Shown here: positions 1 to 8,263 of the stretch, piece after piece
Position numbering within the stretch: position 1 is the stretch's first letter
How the letters are laid out: every line of letters begins with the position of its first letter
Assembly (NCBI RefSeq): GCF_016704835.1
Contig: NZ_JADIZJ010000001.1
Span: forward strand, 1,349,001-1,413,000
DNA from: Sphingopyxis sp.
GTDB taxonomy: Bacteria > Pseudomonadota > Alphaproteobacteria > Sphingomonadales > Sphingomonadaceae
Length of the DNA stretch: 64,000 nt
Reading direction: 5' to 3'
The notes under the pieces: generated by a model
The model's database searches: none
Told to the model about the DNA's origin: nothing
The model's input: the letters and a program-made list of their open reading frames with translations, nothing else
Program-made: the position numbers and the translations under genes

Positions 1-1
1 C

Positions 2-337
2 AATGCCTATGCGCTCGGCCCGCTCGAAGAACGCGGCATCCTGTTCGTCTCGCCCGGCGAGGCGCTCTACGAGGGCATGATCATCGGGGAGAATGCCAAG
101 CCCGATGACCTTGAAGTCAACCCGATGAAGTCGAAGCAGCTGACCAACTTTCGCGTCAGCGGCAAGGACGATGCGATCCGCCTGACCCCGCCCAAGCGCA
201 TGACGCTGGAGCAGGCGATCGCCTATATCGACGACGACGAAATGGTCGAAGTGACCCCGAAGAACATCCGCCTCCGCAAGGCGCTGCTCGACCCGAACGA
301 GCGCAAGAAGGCGTCGCGCAGCAAGCAGGCGGCTTAA
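2..337 (+). CDS. typA: Translational GTPase TypA/BipA, C-terminal end (partial)
   Basis: The gene enters from the left edge in frame 2; the last 111 residues are visible. The segment with GMIIGENAK, DLEVNPMKSKQLTNFR and the ending VTPKNIRLRKALLDPNERKK is the conserved C-terminal domain of BipA/TypA, the ribosome-binding GTPase that helps 50S assembly and growth under stress. The GTPase domain lies outside the window. The tail is basic, as usual in this family. A strong intrinsic terminator follows 6 bases after the stop. Identification rests on the very conserved C-terminal motifs. Confidence 0.93.
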   Translation, partial: NAYALGPLEERGILFVSPGEALYEGMIIGENAKPDDLEVNPMKSKQLTNFRVSGKDDAIRLTPPKRMTLEQAIAYIDDDEMVEVTPKNIRLRKALLDPNERKKASRSKQAA

Positions 338-343
338 GATACG

Positions 344-375
344 AACCGGCGGCTCCCAAGGCCGCCGGTTTTTCT
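344..375 (+). terminator. Intrinsic terminator of typA
   Basis: Perfect 10-base inverted repeat AACCGGCGGC / GCCGCCGGTT at 344-353 and 361-370 with a 7-base loop, followed by a T-rich run (TTTCTTT). It starts 6 bases after the typA stop. Confidence 0.9.
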
Positions 376-395
376 TTGTGTGCGGTCCTATTTTC

Positions 396-422
396 CCTTC
401 GTGTCGAGCGCAGTCGAGACAC
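396..422. repeat. Short palindromic intergenic repeat (GTCGAGCGCAGTCGAGAC type)
   Basis: The sequence around GTGTCGAGCGCAGTCGAGACAC has dyad symmetry (GTCTCGAC-like arms). Such short dyads are scattered between genes in many sphingomonad chromosomes (recalled, not searched). Only one clear copy was noticed here. Confidence 0.4.
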
Positions 423-509
423 CCTGCGGCTTGGCGCTGCCCCGATACCTGTCTCGGCTTTACTCCCCACGAACGGCTACGCGTCCCCTCATCGCTCCGC
501 GGCGTGACC

Positions 510-700
510 CAGCCCGACCTTGCGCAATGCCTGCCCGATTTCGCGGTCGCGGCGATGCGCGAGGCGACCGCGGTGTTCGGGCGCCAGTTCAAGCGGTACG
601 AGCATCCCGATGTGATGATGACGGGGTCGAGACGCGCACGTCGTCGCCCGTGCGCTTTGCCCGGGGCGAGGATTTTCGGCGCTTGGACACCGCGCAAGGC
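510..700 (+). pseudogene. Decayed fragment of a COG2509-like FAD-dependent dehydrogenase
   Basis: In one frame the bases up to about 626 read PDFAVAAMREATAVFGRQFKRY..HPDVMMTG. Moving one base at 624-626 continues directly into GVETRTSSPVRFARGEDF. The joined reading resembles the C-terminal part of uncharacterised FAD-dependent dehydrogenases (COG2509), where GVE(T/S)RTSSPVRI is a hallmark. The roughly 400-residue N-terminal part with the FAD-binding motif is absent: upstream lies only the typA terminator and a repeat. The glycine-rich GEGAGYAGGI region that should follow is scrambled. I read this as a relic with a one-base deletion plus truncation at both ends. The family assignment is from memory of the motif. 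Confidence 0.55.
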
Positions 701-1042
701 GAAGGCGGCGAGGGAGGGGGCAGCGGCGTGATCCTCCGGTCGCCCTTCGGCTGGCCGGCAGGCCGGCCGCTCAGGATAAACGGCCCGTCGGGCAGCGATG
801 GGGAGGGGGTCGTCGCCGCGGACGGTGGTGGAGGATTACTCCCCGTCGGCCATGCGGGCTGCCATCTCACCATGGCGCCGCCACAGGAGGATTTTCCGGT
901 CGGATCGGACGGCGGCGCCCATATGGCCTAAGCCGCATCGCGCCGTACGGCCCTGGTCGATAAAGGCTAATGCGCGTTTACCGTCTTTTCATGCGGCCCT
1001 CATATGGCAGCGGTGAAGGGACCAATTTTAGAGAGGCGATCC
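701..1042. other. Intergenic stretch without a recognisable gene
   Basis: GC-rich sequence between the decayed oxidoreductase fragment and the hemerythrin gene. Open frames here are short, in several phases, and carry no motif I recognise. The last 60 bases should hold the promoter and ribosome binding site of the hemerythrin gene. Earlier parts may be further remnant of the decayed gene. Confidence 0.5.
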
Positions 1043-1498
1043 ATGCCGATTGGTCCCGAAATGCGGCGGCTGCGCGCCGAGCATGCTGCACTGGCCACGC
1101 TCGCACAGATATTGATAGGGCTGATCCGTACCCCCGAATCGCCGCGCCCGACCGAGCTGGCGTCGGTTCGCGTGATGCTGCGCGACACGTTGCTCCGCCA
1201 TTTGAAGTGCGAGGACTGGATCCTCTATCCGCGCCTGAAGGCGAGCGGCAATGCTGCGGTGGTGGCGCTGGCGGGCGAGTTCGAGCGCGAACTGGGGCAT
1301 ATTGCGCAGGATTATGCGGCCTATGACGCGAAATGGACCGCCGAGCGGATCGCGGGCGACTGGCCGGCTTTCTGCCGCGAGACCGAAGCCGTGCTCGACG
1401 TGCTGGGCGTGCGGATGGAGCGCGAAAATTGCGAACTTTATCCGGTCGCTGAGCAGATGGACCTGGCGGGGCAGGACGGCGCGCGGGCGCAGCGATAA
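1043..1498 (+). CDS. Hemerythrin HHE domain-containing protein
   Basis: A 151-residue all-helical protein with the spaced His/Glu pattern of hemerythrin-like domains: EHAAL near residue 14, HLKCEDWILYPRL, ELGHIAQDY and RENCELYPVAE. In the family these residues bind a di-iron centre used for oxygen or NO sensing, iron handling or repair of damaged iron centres. The start at 1043 is chosen because GAGAGGCG lies just upstream; an in-frame ATG at 1004 lacks a comparable site. It stands alone, so the partner and exact role are unknown. The last ligand motif has Arg-Glu rather than His at its first position. Confidence 0.82.
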   Translation: MPIGPEMRRLRAEHAALATLAQILIGLIRTPESPRPTELASVRVMLRDTLLRHLKCEDWILYPRLKASGNAAVVALAGEFERELGHIAQDYAAYDAKWTAERIAGDWPAFCRETEAVLDVLGVRMERENCELYPVAEQMDLAGQDGARAQR

Positions 1499-1594
1499 TT
1501 TGGCGATGGCCTGCATGGCGAGCGGCCGCCTTGCCATTGACGATGATGGCGCGCTCCCGCTAGGGCCGCGCCATCATTTTATGGGAATATAGCT

Positions 1595-1879
1595 ATGACC
1601 GATACCCCGCCCGACCATATGTCGACCAACCCGCGCTCACCCCATTTCGATATGGAGGTGCTCCAGCGCGGCATCGGCATCCGATTCAAGGGCAAGGAAC
1701 GTACCGACGTCGAGGAATATTCGATATCCGAAGGCTGGATCCGCGTCGCCGCGGGCAAGTCGAAGGACCGCTTTGGCCAGCCGATGACGATCAAGCTGTC
1801 GGGCGAGGTCGAGGCGTGGTTCGAGGATACGGTGGCGGCCGGTGAGGGTGAAGCCGCCAAGGATGCGGGCGAGGCCTAA
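1595..1879 (+). CDS. DUF3297 family protein
   Basis: A 94-residue cytosolic protein with the hallmark of DUF3297: NPRSPHFD, RGIGIRFKGKERTDVEEY, then EGWIRVAAGKS and MTIKLSGEVEAWFE. The family is common in Proteobacteria and its function is unknown. The C-terminal tail is short and Ala/Glu/Gly-rich. The gene is followed by a large palindromic repeat element (1886-1962). No operon partner is visible. Confidence 0.88.
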   Translation: MTDTPPDHMSTNPRSPHFDMEVLQRGIGIRFKGKERTDVEEYSISEGWIRVAAGKSKDRFGQPMTIKLSGEVEAWFEDTVAAGEGEAAKDAGEA

Positions 1880-1885
1880 CTTCCA

Positions 1886-1962
1886 TTCGTTATGGCGAGC
1901 GCAGCGAAGCAATCCAAAGCGGTTTACGCCGCTTTGGATTGCTTCGCTGCGCTCGCAATGAC
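1886..1962. repeat. Palindromic intergenic element, copy 1 of 5
   Basis: Two arms reading GGCGAGCGCAGCGAAGCAATCC and its complement GGATTGCTTCGCTGCGCTCGC, separated by a short loop containing AAAGCGGTTTACGCCGCTTT, which is itself partly symmetric. The transcript of either strand would fold into a long hairpin. Similar elements lie at 10946-11030, 36380-36460, 41328-41401 and 52319-52403. It sits between converging genes, so it may work as a bidirectional transcription barrier. Confidence 0.85.
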
Positions 1963-1988
1963 ACAGATTCGAGAAGGTTCGTCGAGCC

Positions 1989-2564
1989 TTACTGGCCCAG
2001 CGAGGCGACGACGACCTCGAGGCCGTTGCCGGGCTTCCAGTCGTTCTGTGCCCACACCGGAGCCTTGAAACTGGGCGCCTTGTTCGGCGTGCCGCCCGCA
2101 TAGATGAAGCCCTGCACCGGGTTGGCGCGCAAGCCGAGGTCGCCGATCGGAGCGTACCAGACGCGGACCATGCTCCAGTCGCCGGCGTCGCTGACATCGA
2201 CGACGCGGACATTGCGCTCGATCTGACCGCGGCGGCCGTTGATCGGCGACCAGTTGGCGTGGTCGATGCGGATTTCACGGTCGCTGACGATTTTCCTGAC
2301 GACGGCAACATGGCCCAGCGGCATGCCGCGGGTACCAGCGAACGCCATCACCGCGCCTTCGCGCGGTTCGTCGCCGCGGGCATAGTCGCTGGCGGCCTGC
2401 GCCCACCAGGTCTTGGCATTGCCGCGAATATCGACGCCCGATTCGGCGCGGGCAAAGGGAACGCACTGGAGATAGCTCTGGGCCGCGGCGGGGGCGCTAA
2501 CGAGGAGGCCGGTGAGCGTCAGCACGGACGCGATGGCGGCAGCCATAAAGCGGCGATAGAACAT
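1989..2564 (-). CDS. Secreted CHAP domain-containing protein
   Basis: A 191-residue protein. Residues 1-28 form a Sec signal peptide (basic MFYRR, then a hydrophobic stretch ending APAAAQ). The CHAP cysteine/histidine amidase fold follows: Cys34 in SYLQCVPFAR and His85 in MPLGHVAVV are the expected catalytic pair, with IDHANW near residue 104 as the polar third position. CHAP enzymes cut peptidoglycan amide bonds, so a periplasmic cell-wall role is likely. The start at 2564 keeps the signal peptide at the N-terminus and has GGGGGT upstream; a longer in-frame start would bury the signal. Single gene. Confidence 0.87.
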   Translation of the reverse strand: MFYRRFMAAAIASVLTLTGLLVSAPAAAQSYLQCVPFARAESGVDIRGNAKTWWAQAASDYARGDEPREGAVMAFAGTRGMPLGHVAVVRKIVSDREIRIDHANWSPINGRRGQIERNVRVVDVSDAGDWSMVRVWYAPIGDLGLRANPVQGFIYAGGTPNKAPSFKAPVWAQNDWKPGNGLEVVVASLGQ

Positions 2565-2727
2565 GAAATGCGACCCCCGATGCTTGTGTTCAAGCGTTGG
2601 AGTGTCTTTGCCATGCTTTGCACCGGCCACCACCCGCCGCGCGACGAGCCGCGCCGCGGTTGCGGTGAGCGGCGGAACCTCTTGTTCAGGCCGTCATTCG
2701 TCGTGCGAGAGGGTCGGTTGGTCGCCG

Positions 2728-5082
2728 TCAGGCGGCGGCGCTGGCGGTCGAATCGGCCGGACGGAACAGCGTTAGCACGTCGCTCGCGGGCATCGGGCGG
2801 CCGTAATAATAGCCCTGGATATTGCTGCATCCCATGCTGCGCAGCGTTTCGACCTCGAGCTCGGTTTCGGCGCCTTCAGCGGTCGTCGACATGCCAAGGC
2901 TGTCGGCGAGGGCGACGACGGCGCGGATAATCGCGATCGATTCGATGCTGCCTTTGGCGGCGCCGACGACGAAGCTGCGGTCGACCTTGATCGTCGAGAA
3001 TTGCGTCTTGCGCAGATAGCCGAGCGACGAATAGCCGGTGCCGAAATCATCGAGTGACAGCCGGATGCCCAGCCCGATGAGCTGGTCGAGCAGCTGCGCG
3101 GCGCCGCCGCCGTCGCGCAGGAAAACGCTTTCGGTGACTTCGATCTCGAGCCGCTGCGGCGGCAGTCCGCTTTGCGCCAGCGCCGAGACGACGACCGAGG
3201 CGAAATTCGGGTCGGTCAGCTGGTCGGCCGACACGTTGATCGCGACCTTCAAATTTGACGGCCACTTCATCGCTTCGTGGCACGCGGTGCGCAGTACCCA
3301 TTCGCCGATCGGCGAGATCAGCCGCGCATCCTCGGCGAGCGGGATGAACCGTCCCGGCGACACATTGCCGAGCTTCTGGTTGTGCCAGCGGATCAGCGCT
3401 TCGAAGCCGTTGAGCGTGCCGTCGACCGCGGTCACCACCGGTTGGTAATAGAGTTCGAATTCGCGGCGCTCGAGCGCCCCGCGCAGTTCCTGTTCCATCA
3501 CGCGGCGCTCTTCGGCCTGTGCGTGCAGCGAGGCGACATAGCCGGCGACGACATTGCCGCCCTTGTCCTTGGACTTGTAGAGCGCGAGGTCGGCATTGCG
3601 GGTCAGCGTTTCGACCGTCGCGCCGTCCTGCGGCCCGATCGCGTAACCGATGCTGGCGCCGACGAACAATTGATGGTTGTCGACCACGTAAGGACGGCTG
3701 ATCGTGGTGATCAGGCGCTTGGCGAGACCTTCCGCGGCATCGGCGGACGGAACATTGTGCAGCACGACGGCAAATTCGTCGCCGCCGAGCCGCCCGCAGG
3801 TCATGCCGCGTTCCATCAGCCCCTTCAGCCGCGCCGCGACCTGTGCGAGCAGCTTGTCGCCAACCGGGTGGCCGAGCGTGTCGTTAACCGCCTTGAAGCG
3901 ATCGAGATCGATGATCAGCAGCGCGCATCGCGCCTTGGCGTCGATCGCGGTCGCCAGCGCGCGCGCCAGATCTTCGTTGAGACTGAGGCGATTGGGCAGG
4001 CCGGTCAGATTGTCGAAGCGCGCCATCTTGGCGATCTGTTCGGCTGTCGCGCGCTGTTCGGTGACGTCCGATCCGACGCCGCGAAAGCCGAGGAACTTGC
4101 CCGCTTCGTCGAGGCGCGGCGAGGCCGACAGCTCCCACCAGCGCGGCGCGCCATCGATCGTCACGGGGACGATCAGGTTCGAAAAGCTCTCGCGCCGCTT
4201 CATCCGTTCGGCCATTTCGTGCAGGCTCTTGGGGAAAAGCCCGGTATCCCAGGCATCGCCCGACAGCGCCTGCAACAGCGGGACGCCTTCGAGCGCGTCG
4301 GCGCTCGCGCCCAGCGCATAGGCCAGACGCGGCGACACATGGACCAGACGGCGGCTGTTGTCGGTCTGCCACAACCAGTCGGCCGAGGTTTCTTCGAATT
4401 CGCGCAGCAGCAAGCTGACCGTTTCGGTCTTTTCGTGCAGCGTCTCTTCGGCGCGGCGATAGCGGATGTGGTTTTGCGCGAAGCGAATACAGAAACCGCA
4501 AAGCAGTAGGCCGGCGACGAGCGCGACCGCGGCGAGCTGCGGCGCCCCGGCGCGCACAAGCGCCGTGGCCGCCGACAGCGTGACCGGCGCGATGAACAGG
4601 ATGCATGCCATCGGGACGCTGTGCGCGACGATCGCCAGCGTGACCATCATCAGCACCGCGATGGTCCACATCGATAGCACATGGTCGAGCGTCGGTGTCA
4701 GCCCCTGTAGCCAGAAGGGCAGACCCCAGAGCAGCGCGGAATAGAAACCGTGGCGGTTGCACAGGTGATATTCGGCAACGCCCGACAGCTTCGGGTCGCC
4801 AAGCGGCAGGCGGCGGAACTGGTTGTAAGACCACAAGCTGAAGATCAGGCTGCCACCGAGCCAGCCGCCGACGAGCGGCAATGATACGCTGTGGATCATT
4901 GTGAATGCGGCGACTAGCGCCATGCCAAGCCCCATGAACAGGCGCAGCGATCCCTGACCGCGCAGCGGCGCAAGCTGCAGCTGGCGGAGGTTGCCGATGT
5001 CCGCATCGCGTGGTCCCAGCCCCAACAGGGTCCGCGCAGGAATCTCTTCGGCTGCTATTTGGTCGGTTAACAGGCTTTTCAC
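2728..5082 (-). CDS. Membrane PAS-GGDEF-EAL cyclic-di-GMP turnover protein
   Basis: A 784-residue protein. About six membrane helices lie between residues 48 and 200, then a PAS domain (about 222-345), GGDEF (about 355-510) and EAL (about 530-775). The cyclase signature GGDEF at 433-437 is intact, with DNLTGLPNR and IDLDRFKAVND. The phosphodiesterase residues are also intact: FEALIRW, AINVSADQL, EVTESVF, DDFGTGYSSL, IKVDRSF and AEGAE. Both activities are therefore possible. The product-inhibition RxxD site before GGDEF is not seen. The start is GTG with a weak ribosome site. Two dyads sit just upstream (5105-5120 and 5143-5165). Confidence 0.93.
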   Translation of the reverse strand: MKSLLTDQIAAEEIPARTLLGLGPRDADIGNLRQLQLAPLRGQGSLRLFMGLGMALVAAFTMIHSVSLPLVGGWLGGSLIFSLWSYNQFRRLPLGDPKLSGVAEYHLCNRHGFYSALLWGLPFWLQGLTPTLDHVLSMWTIAVLMMVTLAIVAHSVPMACILFIAPVTLSAATALVRAGAPQLAAVALVAGLLLCGFCIRFAQNHIRYRRAEETLHEKTETVSLLLREFEETSADWLWQTDNSRRLVHVSPRLAYALGASADALEGVPLLQALSGDAWDTGLFPKSLHEMAERMKRRESFSNLIVPVTIDGAPRWWELSASPRLDEAGKFLGFRGVGSDVTEQRATAEQIAKMARFDNLTGLPNRLSLNEDLARALATAIDAKARCALLIIDLDRFKAVNDTLGHPVGDKLLAQVAARLKGLMERGMTCGRLGGDEFAVVLHNVPSADAAEGLAKRLITTISRPYVVDNHQLFVGASIGYAIGPQDGATVETLTRNADLALYKSKDKGGNVVAGYVASLHAQAEERRVMEQELRGALERREFELYYQPVVTAVDGTLNGFEALIRWHNQKLGNVSPGRFIPLAEDARLISPIGEWVLRTACHEAMKWPSNLKVAINVSADQLTDPNFASVVVSALAQSGLPPQRLEIEVTESVFLRDGGGAAQLLDQLIGLGIRLSLDDFGTGYSSLGYLRKTQFSTIKVDRSFVVGAAKGSIESIAIIRAVVALADSLGMSTTAEGAETELEVETLRSMGCSNIQGYYYGRPMPASDVLTLFRPADSTASAAA

Positions 5083-5104
5083 AGGGCCTGTTTAGCGTCG
5101 GGGT

Positions 5105-5120
5105 GTTACCCGAAGGTAAC
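5105..5120. promoter_or_regulatory. Perfect dyad GTTACC-CGAA-GGTAAC, possible operator
   Basis: A 6-base perfect inverted repeat with a 4-base spacer, 23 bases upstream of the GTG of the GGDEF-EAL gene. No T-run follows on either strand, so an operator is more likely than a terminator. Confidence 0.4.
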
Positions 5121-5142
5121 CAGCGCGTTCATTTGACGTGTT

Positions 5143-5165
5143 TTTTGTCCAACTGCGGGACAAAA
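5143..5165. promoter_or_regulatory. Dyad TTTTGTCC-N7-GGACAAAA upstream of the GGDEF-EAL gene
   Basis: A perfect 8-base inverted repeat separated by 7 bases, between the end of the acyl-AMP ligase gene and the GGDEF-EAL gene. It could be an operator or a weak hairpin terminator. The runs flanking the stem are part of the stem itself, which fits an operator as well as a terminator. Confidence 0.35.
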
Positions 5166-5191
5166 TTTGCAGGCAAGGTCAGTGCCTTGAG

Positions 5192-7006
5192 TCAGGCAGC
5201 CATCGCAAAGGGTTGAATTTCCCCGGCAAGATATTGCGCGCGCGCTTTCGAGCGGCTGAGCTTGCCCGAACTGGTCCGCGGCAGGGTGCGCGGCGGGATC
5301 AGCTCGATCAGGCAATTCATGCCGGTGATCGCGCGCACGCGGTCACGAATCGTCTCGCGCAACGCGAGGCGTTCGGCTTCGTCGCTGGTGCGGCACTGAA
5401 CGAGCACCGCAGGGGTTTCCTCGCCCCCCGGCGCGGTGATCGCAAATGCCGCGATGTCGCCCGATTTGAAGCCCGGCAATTGCTCGACCGCCCATTCGAT
5501 ATCCTGCGGCCAGTGGTTCTTGCCGTTGATGATGATCATGTCCTTGGCGCGGCCGACGATATAGATGTAACCGTCTGACAAATATCCCATATCGCCGGTA
5601 TCGAGCCAGCCATCCACCAGGCAGGCGGCGGTCGATTCAGGGTCGCGATAATAGCCCGTCATCAACGACGGGCCGCTGCACCACACTTTGCCGACGGTCT
5701 GATCGGGCAGCGCGTTGCCCAGTTCGTCGCGGACCTCGATCACCATATCGCGCGCGGCGCGGCCGCAGTTGACAATGGCGCGATAACGCGTCGGCCGGCC
5801 CGCATCATTGGCGGCGCCCGACAGCTCGGTTTCTTCGACCAGTTCGACGACGATCCCTTCGCCTGGCGGCATTATGCTGACCGCGAGCGTGGCTTCGGCG
5901 AGGCCGTAGCTCGGCAGGAAGGCGCTGGCGCTGAACCCGGCATCGGCGAAGGCATCGACAAAGCTCTGCATCACGTCGGGGCGGATCATGTCGGCACCGT
6001 TGCCGGCGACGCGCCAGCGCGACAGGTCGAAACGGTCGGCGACATGCGTCTGGCTCGACACGCGGCGTGCACAGATGTCGTACCCAAAGGTCGGCGAATA
6101 GCTGAGCGTTGTGCCGGTGTTGCGGCTGATCAGATCAAGCCAGGCGAGCGGACGGCGCGCAAAATCTTCGGTCTTGAGATAATCGACCGACACCTGGTTG
6201 GCGACCGGCGAGAGCAGACAGCCGACCAGGCCCATGTCGTGATACCAGGGCAGCCACGAGACGCAGCGGTCGCTGTCCTGCACTTCCATGCCGTGCGAGT
6301 GCGCGGCGAGATTGTTGAGCAGCGCGGCGTGGGTGACGGCGACGCCGTGCGGGAATCTGGTCGAACCGCTGCTGTACTGGAGGTAGCAGGTGTCGTCCGA
6401 CTGCTGCGCGGGCAGGTCGGCAACGGGCGCAGGTTTGGCGGCAAATTCGCTCCAGTCGACCGGCAAAACACTCTGAGCTTCGGCGGCTTCCACTGCCATG
6501 GCGGCGATTTCGGGCGGGAAGAACAGCATCGTCGGATCGCAGCTGGTGAGCTGAACGACGAGCTGGCCGACATAGCTGTCGCGGCCGCCAAAGCTGGTCG
6601 GCAGCGGCAGCGGCACCGGCCAGGCGCCGGCGTAGATGGTGCCAAAGAACAGCGCGGCGAATTCGGCGCCGGTCTCGGCGATCAGCGCGATGCGGTCGCC
6701 GGGCTTCACCCCCGCGGCGATCAGCCGATAGGCGGTCAGGACGGCATCGTCCTTCAACTCGCGATACGGATAGGGACGTACGAGCTTGCCGCGCGGGTCG
6801 TGGAAATTGAGCCCGCGGGTGCCGCTTGCGGCATAGTCGAGCGCTTCGCCGACCGTGGCGAAGTCCGAAAAGCGGCGCGGCTGGACGCAGTAAGTCGGCG
6901 TCGGCTTGAGCTCGTCCGCCGTAGGGGCGTTGGTATCGGTCATAGGGGGTGCGACATCCCGCGATACGAGCCGCGCGGCAACAAGCATGTCATCTTTCTG
7001 AGCCAT
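5192..7006 (-). CDS. Fatty acyl-AMP ligase (FAAL/FadD32-like)
   Basis: About 604 residues of the ANL adenylate-forming superfamily. Visible core motifs are YLQYSSGSTRFPHGV (P-loop), WLPWYHDMGLVGCLL (the WxPxxHDMGL typical of FAAL/FadD-type enzymes), YGLAEATLAVS, LDTGDMGYLSDGYIYIVGRAKDMI and the C-terminal catalytic lysine region PRTSSGKLSRSKAR. It should activate a fatty acid as acyl-adenylate, for transfer to an acyl carrier protein or CoA. No polyketide or acyl carrier gene is adjacent, so the acceptor is unknown. The start is uncertain: ATG at 7006 (used) and 6943 both fit. recX diverges upstream. Confidence 0.9.
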   Translation of the reverse strand: MAQKDDMLVAARLVSRDVAPPMTDTNAPTADELKPTPTYCVQPRRFSDFATVGEALDYAASGTRGLNFHDPRGKLVRPYPYRELKDDAVLTAYRLIAAGVKPGDRIALIAETGAEFAALFFGTIYAGAWPVPLPLPTSFGGRDSYVGQLVVQLTSCDPTMLFFPPEIAAMAVEAAEAQSVLPVDWSEFAAKPAPVADLPAQQSDDTCYLQYSSGSTRFPHGVAVTHAALLNNLAAHSHGMEVQDSDRCVSWLPWYHDMGLVGCLLSPVANQVSVDYLKTEDFARRPLAWLDLISRNTGTTLSYSPTFGYDICARRVSSQTHVADRFDLSRWRVAGNGADMIRPDVMQSFVDAFADAGFSASAFLPSYGLAEATLAVSIMPPGEGIVVELVEETELSGAANDAGRPTRYRAIVNCGRAARDMVIEVRDELGNALPDQTVGKVWCSGPSLMTGYYRDPESTAACLVDGWLDTGDMGYLSDGYIYIVGRAKDMIIINGKNHWPQDIEWAVEQLPGFKSGDIAAFAITAPGGEETPAVLVQCRTSDEAERLALRETIRDRVRAITGMNCLIELIPPRTLPRTSSGKLSRSKARAQYLAGEIQPFAMAA

Positions 7007-7029
7007 GGTTACCGTGCGCGAGCCCTGTG

Positions 7030-7041
7030 TTGTTAGAACAA
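7030..7041. promoter_or_regulatory. Short dyad TTGTT-AG-AACAA between divergent genes
   Basis: A perfect 5-base inverted repeat with a 2-base centre in the divergent intergenic region of the acyl-AMP ligase gene and recX. It is a possible operator, but too short to be secure by eye. Confidence 0.25.
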
Positions 7042-7123
7042 TCGCCCATTTTCGGGCTTTATCCCCCGATATGGCGGTGTTGATCGTTCTCAATCAGGCC
7101 CGACTGTGGCACAAACATGGCAT

Positions 7124-7696
7124 ATGGCCAATCGCCGCGCTCCTCCTGACCGCTCAAAAAGGCCGCTTGGCGCAGTGCGGCTCGACGAGCTGGCGCTGTC
7201 CTACGTGGCGCGATTCGCCACCAGCCGCGCCAAGCTGACACGCTATCTCTCTCGAAAAATTCGCGAATCGGAGTGGACCGACGACCTCGATGCCGTCGCC
7301 GCGTGCGAGGCGGTGGCAGACCGGATGGAGCGGTTGCAGTTCCTCGACGACCGCCAATATGCGGCGATGCGCGCGGGGGCGATGACGCGGCGCGGGTTGG
7401 GGGTGCAGCGGGTCAAAGCGCAGCTCTATGTCGACGGGATCGCCGCAGCGGACAGCGATGAGGCGATCGAGACCGCCGAGGCGTCGGCGCTGGCATCGGC
7501 GGTCGGTTTTGCGCGGCGGCGACGGTTCGGTCCGTTTGCGACGCGACTCAGCGAAGATCCGAAACTGCGCGAGCGACAGATCGCCGCGTTTTTGCGCGCG
7601 GGGCACAGCATGACGCTGGCGCGGCGAATCGTGTCGATCGCTCCTGGCGACGAAGCCGCGCTGGCGGCGCTGGACGATGAAGCAGGGCTCGATTAG
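7124..7696 (+). CDS. recX: Regulatory protein RecX
   Basis: A 190-residue basic helical protein of the RecX family, which binds RecA filaments and restrains recombinase activity. Family features are the early LDELALSYVARFATSRAKLTRYL segment (three-helix repeat 1), the Arg/Lys-rich middle, LDDRQYAAMRAGAMTRRGLGVQRVKAQL (repeat 2), and a last repeat with FGPFA. The ATG at 7124 is preferred over the GTG at 7106. RecX is not next to recA here. No clear LexA box was seen upstream. Confidence 0.85.
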   Translation: MANRRAPPDRSKRPLGAVRLDELALSYVARFATSRAKLTRYLSRKIRESEWTDDLDAVAACEAVADRMERLQFLDDRQYAAMRAGAMTRRGLGVQRVKAQLYVDGIAAADSDEAIETAEASALASAVGFARRRRFGPFATRLSEDPKLRERQIAAFLRAGHSMTLARRIVSIAPGDEAALAALDDEAGLD

Positions 7697-7730
7697 GGCT
7701 AGCCCAAATTGTCGGGATAAGGATCTGCCG

Positions 7731-8192
7731 ATGCGCGCCATTTTGACCGCTCTTGCCCTGTCGCTTGCCATGCCGATGGCGGGGTGCAGCCCTTCCGCCA
7801 GCGAGGCGGAAAGCGTCACGACGATCCCGGTGACGATTACCGCAGCGGACCGGACGCACCGGTTCAATGTCGAAGTCGCGCGCACCGATGCCGAGCAGGA
7901 CAAGGGATTGATGTTCCGCACCAGCCTGCCCCGGGATGGCGGCATGCTCTTTCCGTTCAAAAAGCCAAGGTTCGGCAGTTTCTGGATGAAGAACACACTG
8001 ATTCCGCTCGACATGATTTTTATCCGCGCCGACGGTAGCATCGACCGGATCGCCGAAAACACGATTCCCGAATCGCTCGAGCCCGTGGTCAGCGGCGGCG
8101 AGGTGAGCGCGGTGCTGGAGCTCGCGGGTGGCACTGCGGCGCGGCTGAATATCGACGAGACGGCGAAGGTGACGTGGCAAGATAGGAAATAG
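7731..8192 (+). CDS. DUF192 family lipoprotein
   Basis: A 153-residue protein. Residues 1-18 form a lipoprotein signal with lipobox MAGC, so the mature protein is probably membrane-anchored in the periplasm. The rest is DUF192: FNVEVARTDAEQDKGLMFR, MLFPFKKPRFGSFWMKNTLIPLDMIFI, and a late AVLELAGG. DUF192 proteins are small beta-rich proteins of unknown function. The start at 7731 puts the signal peptide at the N-terminus. It lies 34 bases after recX and is probably co-transcribed with the following genes. Confidence 0.88.
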   Translation: MRAILTALALSLAMPMAGCSPSASEAESVTTIPVTITAADRTHRFNVEVARTDAEQDKGLMFRTSLPRDGGMLFPFKKPRFGSFWMKNTLIPLDMIFIRADGSIDRIAENTIPESLEPVVSGGEVSAVLELAGGTAARLNIDETAKVTWQDRK

Positions 8193-8263
8193 CGCCGCCA
8201 AAGCGGGGTGATCCACCGTTTGACGCTTGCGAAGCGCGCATCCTTGCCTGTAAACGCCTCGCC

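Noticed and set aside
380..931. 183-codon open frame after typA
   Set aside because: Only its middle part (the dehydrogenase relic) resembles a protein; the rest is low-complexity and the frame must be joined with another one, so it is listed as a pseudogene fragment.
3277..4509. Long plus-strand open frame opposite the GGDEF-EAL gene
   Set aside because: It lies entirely inside a gene with complete catalytic motifs; its composition is Arg/Ala-rich as in antisense frames.
6044..7036. Plus-strand open frame of 330 codons opposite the acyl-AMP ligase
   Set aside because: Antisense shadow without motifs; the minus strand has the complete enzyme.
7007..7123. LexA (SOS) box before recX
   Set aside because: No GTTC-N7-GTTC or close variant was found between the divergent genes; only a short TTGTT-AG-AACAA dyad is present.
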